From: Clostridiales bacterium
Lineage (GTDB): Bacteria; Bacillota_A; Clostridia; Christensenellales; Aristaeellaceae
Reading direction: 5' to 3'
Assembly (NCBI GenBank): GCA_012514855.1
Contig: JAAYZL010000478.1
Coordinates: 1-15,253, forward strand
Length of the DNA stretch: 15,253 nt
The position numbers and the translations under genes are program-made. This document shows, piece by piece, positions 12,630 through 15,253 of this stretch (its first letter is position 1; each line of letters starts with the position of its first letter). The notes below the pieces were generated by a model. The model ran no database searches. It was given only the letters and a program-made list of their open reading frames with translations, and was not told where the DNA came from.

Positions 12630-13406
12630 GTGTTGAAATTGAGTCGGGACGCGCTTTTCATCGGGGATTTTTCGATACGGTTCTACGGGCTTTTGATCGC
12701 CCTGGGCGTGCTCGCGGGCGTCATGCTGGCGAAAGCGCGCGAGGAGCGGCTCGGCATCCGCAAGGACATGTCGCTCGACCTCGCGCTCGTGTGCGTGCCC
12801 GCGGCGATCGTCGGCGCCCGGCTCTACTACGTCGCGTTTTCGTGGGAGATCTACCGGGACGACCTTTTGAAGATATTCTCGCTGCGCGAGGGCGGCATGG
12901 CGATCTACGGCGGCGTGCTCGCGGGGGTTCTCGTGGGCGGGATATACTGCCGCGCCCGGAAGCTGCCGTTCTGGAAGCTCGCCGACCTCGCCGCGCCGTC
13001 GATCCCGCTCGGGCAGGCGATCGGGCGATGGGGGAATTTTTTGAACCAGGAGGCGTTCGGGGTTCGGGTCGACGACCCGTCGCTCCAATGGTTCCCGCTC
13101 TCGGTGTACATCGAGTCGGACGGCGCGTGGCATCTGGCGACGTTCTTCTATGAATCCCTGTGGTGCTTTCTGATCGTCGCCTTCCTGCTGATCTTTGAGC
13201 GGCGCAAAAAATTCCGGTCAACCGGCGACATGTTTCTGTGGTACGTGCTCCTGTACGCCTTCGGGCGGGCGCTCATCGAGGGGCTTCGCACCGACAGCCT
13301 GATGGTCGCGGGATTGCGCGCGTCGCAGCTCGTCGCGGCGGCTCTGTTCGCCGTCGCGGGGGGCATGCTTCTCATGCGCGAGCGTCGCCGGAAGTTGCGC
13401 TTTTGA
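12630..13406 (+). CDS. lgt: Prolipoprotein diacylglyceryl transferase
   Basis: A 258-residue polytopic membrane enzyme that transfers diacylglycerol from phosphatidylglycerol to the lipobox cysteine, the first lipoprotein-maturation step. The Lgt signature LGQAIGRWGNFLNQE spans residues 127-141 (Arg133, Asn136, Glu141), and YAFGRALIEGLRTDSL near residue 210 carries the conserved C-terminal arginines. GGMAIYGG (88-95) has Tyr93 where E. coli has the important His103; I believe Tyr is common here in Clostridia. The start is taken as GTG at 12630 because GGGAGG (12617-12622) is 7 nt upstream. The in-frame ATG at 12603 lies inside the -10 element and cannot be on the transcript. Confidence 0.93.
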   Translation: MLKLSRDALFIGDFSIRFYGLLIALGVLAGVMLAKAREERLGIRKDMSLDLALVCVPAAIVGARLYYVAFSWEIYRDDLLKIFSLREGGMAIYGGVLAGVLVGGIYCRARKLPFWKLADLAAPSIPLGQAIGRWGNFLNQEAFGVRVDDPSLQWFPLSVYIESDGAWHLATFFYESLWCFLIVAFLLIFERRKKFRSTGDMFLWYVLLYAFGRALIEGLRTDSLMVAGLRASQLVAAALFAVAGGMLLMRERRRKLRF

Positions 13407-13423
13407 CCGGAATATGGTATAAT
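13395..13423 (+). promoter_or_regulatory. Promoter of the degV pair
   Basis: Extended -10 TGGTATAAT (13415-13423) with TTGCGC (13395-13400) 17 nt upstream as a partial -35. It overlaps the lgt stop codon (13404-13406), so the degV genes can be expressed apart from lgt. A small CCGCC/GGCGG hairpin (13435-13447) lies in the leader ahead of the ribosome-binding site. Confidence 0.7.
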
Positions 13424-13467
13424 CTGCCCAACTGCCGCCGGTGGCGGAGGATACGGAGGGATGGATC

Positions 13468-14340
13468 ATGGCGAACTACACGATTGTCACGGATTCCTCG
13501 TGCGATCTGCCGGAAGCGATCGCGCGAGAATTGGAGCTGAAGGTGGTGCCGCTCTCCCTGACGATGGAGGGCAAGCAGTATCTGAACACGACCGACGCGC
13601 GCGGCATCGCGAACAAGGCGCTCTATGAGCGGCTTCGCGCCGGCGCAATGGCCAAGACCTCCGCCGCCAACAGCGAGGACTTCTACGAGCTGTTCGAGCC
13701 GGAGCTCAAGGAGGGGAAAGACATTCTCTACATCGGCTTTTCCTCGGCGCTCAGCGCGACCTTCTCCGTCGGCGCAAACGTCGCCGGGGAGATGGCGGAG
13801 AAGTACCCCGACCGCAAGGTATTCGCGGTCGACTCGCTGTGCGCGTCGCTCGGGCAGGGGCTGTTTCTGTACCTGCTCGCAAAGCGGCGCGACGCGGGCA
13901 TGGGCGTCGACGAGCTCCGGGACTATGCGGAGAAGCTGAAGCTCTCGATCTGCCACTGGTTCACCGTCGAGGATCTGCAGTTCCTGCGCCGCGGCGGGCG
14001 CGTTTCGGCGGCGGCGGCGGTCATCGGCTCGATCCTGAGCATCAAGCCGGTCATGCACGTCGACAACGAGGGAAGGCTGATCCCCGTCGAGAAGGTGCGC
14101 GGCCGGAAGGCGTCGCTGCGCGCGATCGCCGACCGGGTCGAAAAGAAGATGCTCAAGCGCGACGACCAGGTCGTGTTCATCAGCCACGGCGACTGCGAGG
14201 ACGACGCGAAGCTCCTCTCGGACATGGTCGCGGAGCGCACCGGCGTCAGGGCGCGGCTGATCGACTACGTCGGGCCCGTGATCGGCTCGCACTCGGGGCC
14301 CGGAACCATCGCGGTGTTTTTCTTGGGAAAAGAACGATAA
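13468..14340 (+). CDS. DegV-family fatty-acid-binding protein (copy 1)
   Basis: A 290-residue DegV/FakB-type protein. TIVTDSSCDLP near the N-terminus is the family start; KTSAANSEDF (about 65-74) and IGFSSALSATF (about 90-100) form the fatty-acid carboxylate pocket; FTVEDLQFLRRGGRVS and GSHSGPGTIAVFF complete the family pattern. FakB proteins present bound fatty acids to the kinase FakA for phosphorylation and use in phospholipid synthesis. No fakA is in the window. The ATG at 13468 is favoured because GGAGG lies 8 nt upstream (13455-13459); the in-frame GTG at 13441 lacks such a site. The second copy starts 24 nt after the stop. Confidence 0.92.
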   Translation: MANYTIVTDSSCDLPEAIARELELKVVPLSLTMEGKQYLNTTDARGIANKALYERLRAGAMAKTSAANSEDFYELFEPELKEGKDILYIGFSSALSATFSVGANVAGEMAEKYPDRKVFAVDSLCASLGQGLFLYLLAKRRDAGMGVDELRDYAEKLKLSICHWFTVEDLQFLRRGGRVSAAAAVIGSILSIKPVMHVDNEGRLIPVEKVRGRKASLRAIADRVEKKMLKRDDQVVFISHGDCEDDAKLLSDMVAERTGVRARLIDYVGPVIGSHSGPGTIAVFFLGKER

Positions 14341-14364
14341 CGGCCACGGGGAGGGAATGAGGGA

Positions 14365-15204
14365 ATGGTGAGGATCTCGGCAGACAGCACGTGCGACCTG
14401 TCCCCCGCGCTTCTTCAGGAATACGGGATCGGGGTCGTGCCGCTGTACATAATCAAGGACGACCAATCGCTGCGCGACGGCATCGACATCGTCCCGCAGG
14501 ACATCTTCGACCACGTCGAAAAGACCGGGAAACTGCTCACGACCTCGGCGGTCGGCATCGAGGACTATGTGGAGGTGTTCGCGAAAATGACCTCGGACGG
14601 CAGCGAGGTCGTGCACGTGAACATCGGCTCGGAGTTCTCGGCCTGCCACCAGAACGCGCTCACGGCGGCGAAGGAGGTCGGGGGCGTGTACCCGGTGGAC
14701 TCCAGGAACCTGTCCTCCGGAAGCGGCCACATCGCCATCGAGGCCGCGAAGCTCGCCCAGGCGGGCAAGTCCGGCAGCGAGATTCAGAAGGAGATGACGA
14801 AGCTCGCGGAGCGCGTCGAGACGAGCTTCGTCATCGAGCGGCTCGACTACCTCCGAAAGGGCGGCCGCTGCTCGGCGGTGCAGGCGCTCGGCGCGAACCT
14901 TCTGCACCTGAAACCCTGCATCGAGGTGCGCGACGGCAAGATGGCCGTCGGCAAGAGGTACCGCGGCTCGTTTGAAAAGGCGCTGCGCGAGTACGTCGTC
15001 GACCGGCTGCGCGCAAGGACGGACATCGCCCCGGAGCGCGCGTTCGTCACGCACTCGGGCTGCGAGCCGGAGCTCGTCGAGATGGTCAAAAGCGCCGCGC
15101 AGGAGTGCTTCCGCTTTGAAAAGCTGCTCGTCAACCGCGCCGGCTGCACGATCTCGAACCACTGCGGCCCGCATACGCTCGGGATACTGTTCATTCGGAA
15201 GTAA
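14365..15204 (+). CDS. DegV-family fatty-acid-binding protein (copy 2)
   Basis: A 279-residue paralogue. ISADSTCDLSP starts the protein, LTTSAVGIEDY fits the pocket threonine/serine region, and IERLDYLRKGGRCS is the family's central motif. Two pocket segments depart from copy 1: VNIGSEFSACHQNA replaces the usual SSxLSGT-type segment, and the C-terminal motif is NHCGPHTLGILF instead of HxGPGT. The two proteins may therefore bind different acyl chains (in Staphylococcus, FakB1 and FakB2 divide saturated and unsaturated acids), but specificity cannot be read from this. Purine-rich GGGGAGGGAATGAGGGA precedes the ATG. No terminator separates the pair, so they are one transcript, ended by the terminator below. 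Confidence 0.91.
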   Translation: MVRISADSTCDLSPALLQEYGIGVVPLYIIKDDQSLRDGIDIVPQDIFDHVEKTGKLLTTSAVGIEDYVEVFAKMTSDGSEVVHVNIGSEFSACHQNALTAAKEVGGVYPVDSRNLSSGSGHIAIEAAKLAQAGKSGSEIQKEMTKLAERVETSFVIERLDYLRKGGRCSAVQALGANLLHLKPCIEVRDGKMAVGKRYRGSFEKALREYVVDRLRARTDIAPERAFVTHSGCEPELVEMVKSAAQECFRFEKLLVNRAGCTISNHCGPHTLGILFIRK

Positions 15205-15216
15205 ACCTTAAAGGCT

Positions 15217-15247
15217 GCGGCCGCGCGAACGCGCGGTCGCTGTTTTT
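15217..15247 (+). terminator. Intrinsic terminator after the degV pair
   Basis: GCGGCCGCGCG and CGCGCGGTCGC form a stem of about 10 bp (15217-15240, one G-U pair) with a tight loop, followed by TGTTTTTG (T-run 15243-15247). It is 12 nt after the degV stop. Confidence 0.85.
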
Positions 15248-15253
15248 GAGGAA

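Noticed and set aside
13403..13408. TTGACC as the -35 of the degV promoter
   Set aside because: Only 9 nt from the -10, too close; TTGCGC at 13395 has the correct 17-nt spacing.

Overview
The window is GC-rich bacterial chromosome carrying core housekeeping genes in arrangements typical of Gram-positive Bacillota, most likely a high-GC member of the Clostridia. The evidence is a SepF/YggT/YlmH/DivIVA division cluster, DegV fatty-acid-binding proteins, a Clostridia-type PurA, LspA and Lgt, DUF5665, and the lepA-hemW neighbourhood. I cannot assign a genus from sequence alone. No tRNA, rRNA, CRISPR array, insertion sequence or phage gene was seen.

Layout. (1) Positions 1-2208, plus strand: the 3' end of lepA, two small membrane proteins with YcxB-like C-terminal domains, and hemW, all tightly spaced or overlapping and so probably one operon. 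(2) 2247-5051, plus strand: a promoter with an extended -10, then purA and purB, the two steps around adenylosuccinate in AMP synthesis (purB also acts earlier in IMP synthesis). (3) 5041-6288, minus strand: an mgtE-type Mg2+ channel gene lacking the usual N-terminal domain. It converges on purB with an 11-bp overlap and is preceded by a consensus promoter and a hairpin-rich leader of about 225 nt that contains a well-formed 20-codon upstream ORF. (4) 6285-7909, minus strand: a DUF5665 membrane protein, lspA and an RluD-type pseudouridine synthase. (5) 7910-8236: non-coding, packed with inverted repeats, several of which look like minus-strand intrinsic terminators. (6) 8237-12395, minus strand: membrane-fusion-like protein, yggS, sepF, yggT, ylmH, divIVA, a division and cell-envelope operon. 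(7) 12396-12629: a divergent promoter region with -35 elements 10 bp apart. (8) 12630-15204, plus strand: lgt, then two degV paralogues with their own promoter and an intrinsic terminator at the window's end.

Themes. Both ends of the division cluster are flanked by lipoprotein-maturation enzymes (lgt on one side, lspA on the other). The protein-coding content is mostly ordinary core biology. The parts that deserve attention are non-coding: the mgtE leader with its candidate leader peptide, the hairpin array behind divIVA, and the structured leader of the division operon. All structures were found by eye; none has been folded computationally or compared with homologues.
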